Below are positions 38,638 to 38,818 of a DNA stretch of 38,818 bases, piece by piece. The first letter of the stretch is position 1; every line of letters begins with the position of its first letter. A model generated the notes under the pieces. The model saw only the letters and a list, made by a program, of their open reading frames with translations. It had not been told where the DNA came from and did not search any database. A program made the position numbers and the translations under genes. Source of the DNA: CAJBLF01 sp964418415 (GTDB lineage: Bacteria > Patescibacteriota > Gracilibacteria > Absconditabacterales > Absconditicoccaceae); contig CAYQLB010000009.1 in the NCBI GenBank assembly GCA_964418415.1, forward strand, positions 1 to 38,818. The letters are read 5' to 3'.

Positions 38638-38818
38638 ATGTATGTTTTTGAACAAGACTTGCAAGCGCAAAAGGATCTATTAGTATGTCTAGGAATTTTG
38701 TCCCCCTTTGCAAAGGGGGAAGTCCGCAGGACAGGGGGATTTTATGTGGAAAATACTCATCGGAATTATATAATTCCGGTATTTATATATTTTTCTCATG
38801 TATGATCATACCATATAA
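38638..38818 (+). CDS. Possible partial CDS running off the right edge, carrying a palindromic element
   Basis: From ATG 38638 the frame is open to the window end (60 codons, one TGA). The first residues MYVFEQDLQAQKDLLVCLG and the last ENTHRNYIIPVFIYFSHV look protein-like, while the middle (ILSPFAKGEVRRTGGF) is encoded by a palindromic element at 38696-38743 of 48 bp, exactly 16 codons. If the gene is real, it is another in-frame insertion. No family recognised; it is too short to be sure. Confidence 0.4.
38696..38743 (+). repeat. 48-bp palindromic element
   Basis: TTTTGTC at the left, the perfect palindrome CCCCCTTTGCAAAGGGGG (38702-38719), a small stem GTCC-GCA-GGAC (38722-38732), and GGGGGATTTT at the right. 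Same ends and plan as the element in the U32 gene and those at 37505-37650. Confidence 0.8.

Overview
The window reads as one stretch of a low-GC candidate-phyla bacterium in which UGA encodes glycine (translation table 25, known from Absconditabacteria/SR1 and Gracilibacteria). Read with the standard code, nearly every gene breaks at in-frame TGA codons. Read with TGA = Gly, the pieces join into full-length proteins, and the TGA codons fall on conserved glycines: the GNSGG active site of a trypsin-like protease, the second P-loop of UvrA, lipoprotein lipoboxes and the GxGY turn of an OmpR-type regulator. All genes ending here stop at TAA or TAG. Gene coordinates below use this code. The sequence cannot separate SR1 from Gracilibacteria.

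Layout. 1-71: tRNA-Thr(GGU), cut by the window edge. 419-5313 (+): M29 aminopeptidase, a basic hypothetical protein, a secreted trypsin-like protease and an MFS transporter whose promoter carries a 26-bp tandem repeat. 5314-9643 (-): an HExxH protein, a U32 tRNA-hydroxylation protein (TrhP/YegQ type), two membrane proteins and prepilin peptidase. 9744-17090 (+): hypothetical protein, ValRS, a FemAB-like transferase and two large single-pass membrane proteins. 17225-20398 (-): YebC, hypothetical protein, RecX and a stand-alone C-terminal piece of IleRS. 20630-23298: DHFR (+), then a HAD-like protein, a secreted protein and TruB (-). 23508-26449 (+): two lipoproteins, small membrane proteins and a MIP18/DUF59 protein. 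26513-29509 (-): two Met-rich extracytoplasmic proteins with an OmpR-type response regulator and a histidine kinase. 29641-30750 (-): membrane protein. 30942-32695 (+): two VirB2-like pilins and a TraC/VirB4-N-like protein. 32878-38485 (-): DUF1846 protein, UvrA, DUF1653 protein and a lysozyme-like secreted protein. A partial ORF runs off the right edge.

The strongest new signal is a compact two-component regulon. Three promoters (the kinase gene and both Met-rich protein genes) share one layout on the minus strand: two TTTAAG-like half-sites 11 bp apart, then 9 bp, then a TATACT/TATATT -10 box. This predicts a PmrA/OmpR-like autoregulated system that controls Met-rich, possibly metal-binding, envelope proteins.

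The second theme is repeat invasion. Several small palindromic or low-complexity families lie between genes, and at least three have related copies inside genes in frame: 54 bp in the U32 gene, a 16-bp duplication in uvrA and a heptamer run in truB. This resembles Rickettsia palindromic elements. The third oddity is the orphan IleRS tail, which has no catalytic domain upstream and no UGA among its 16 glycine codons.
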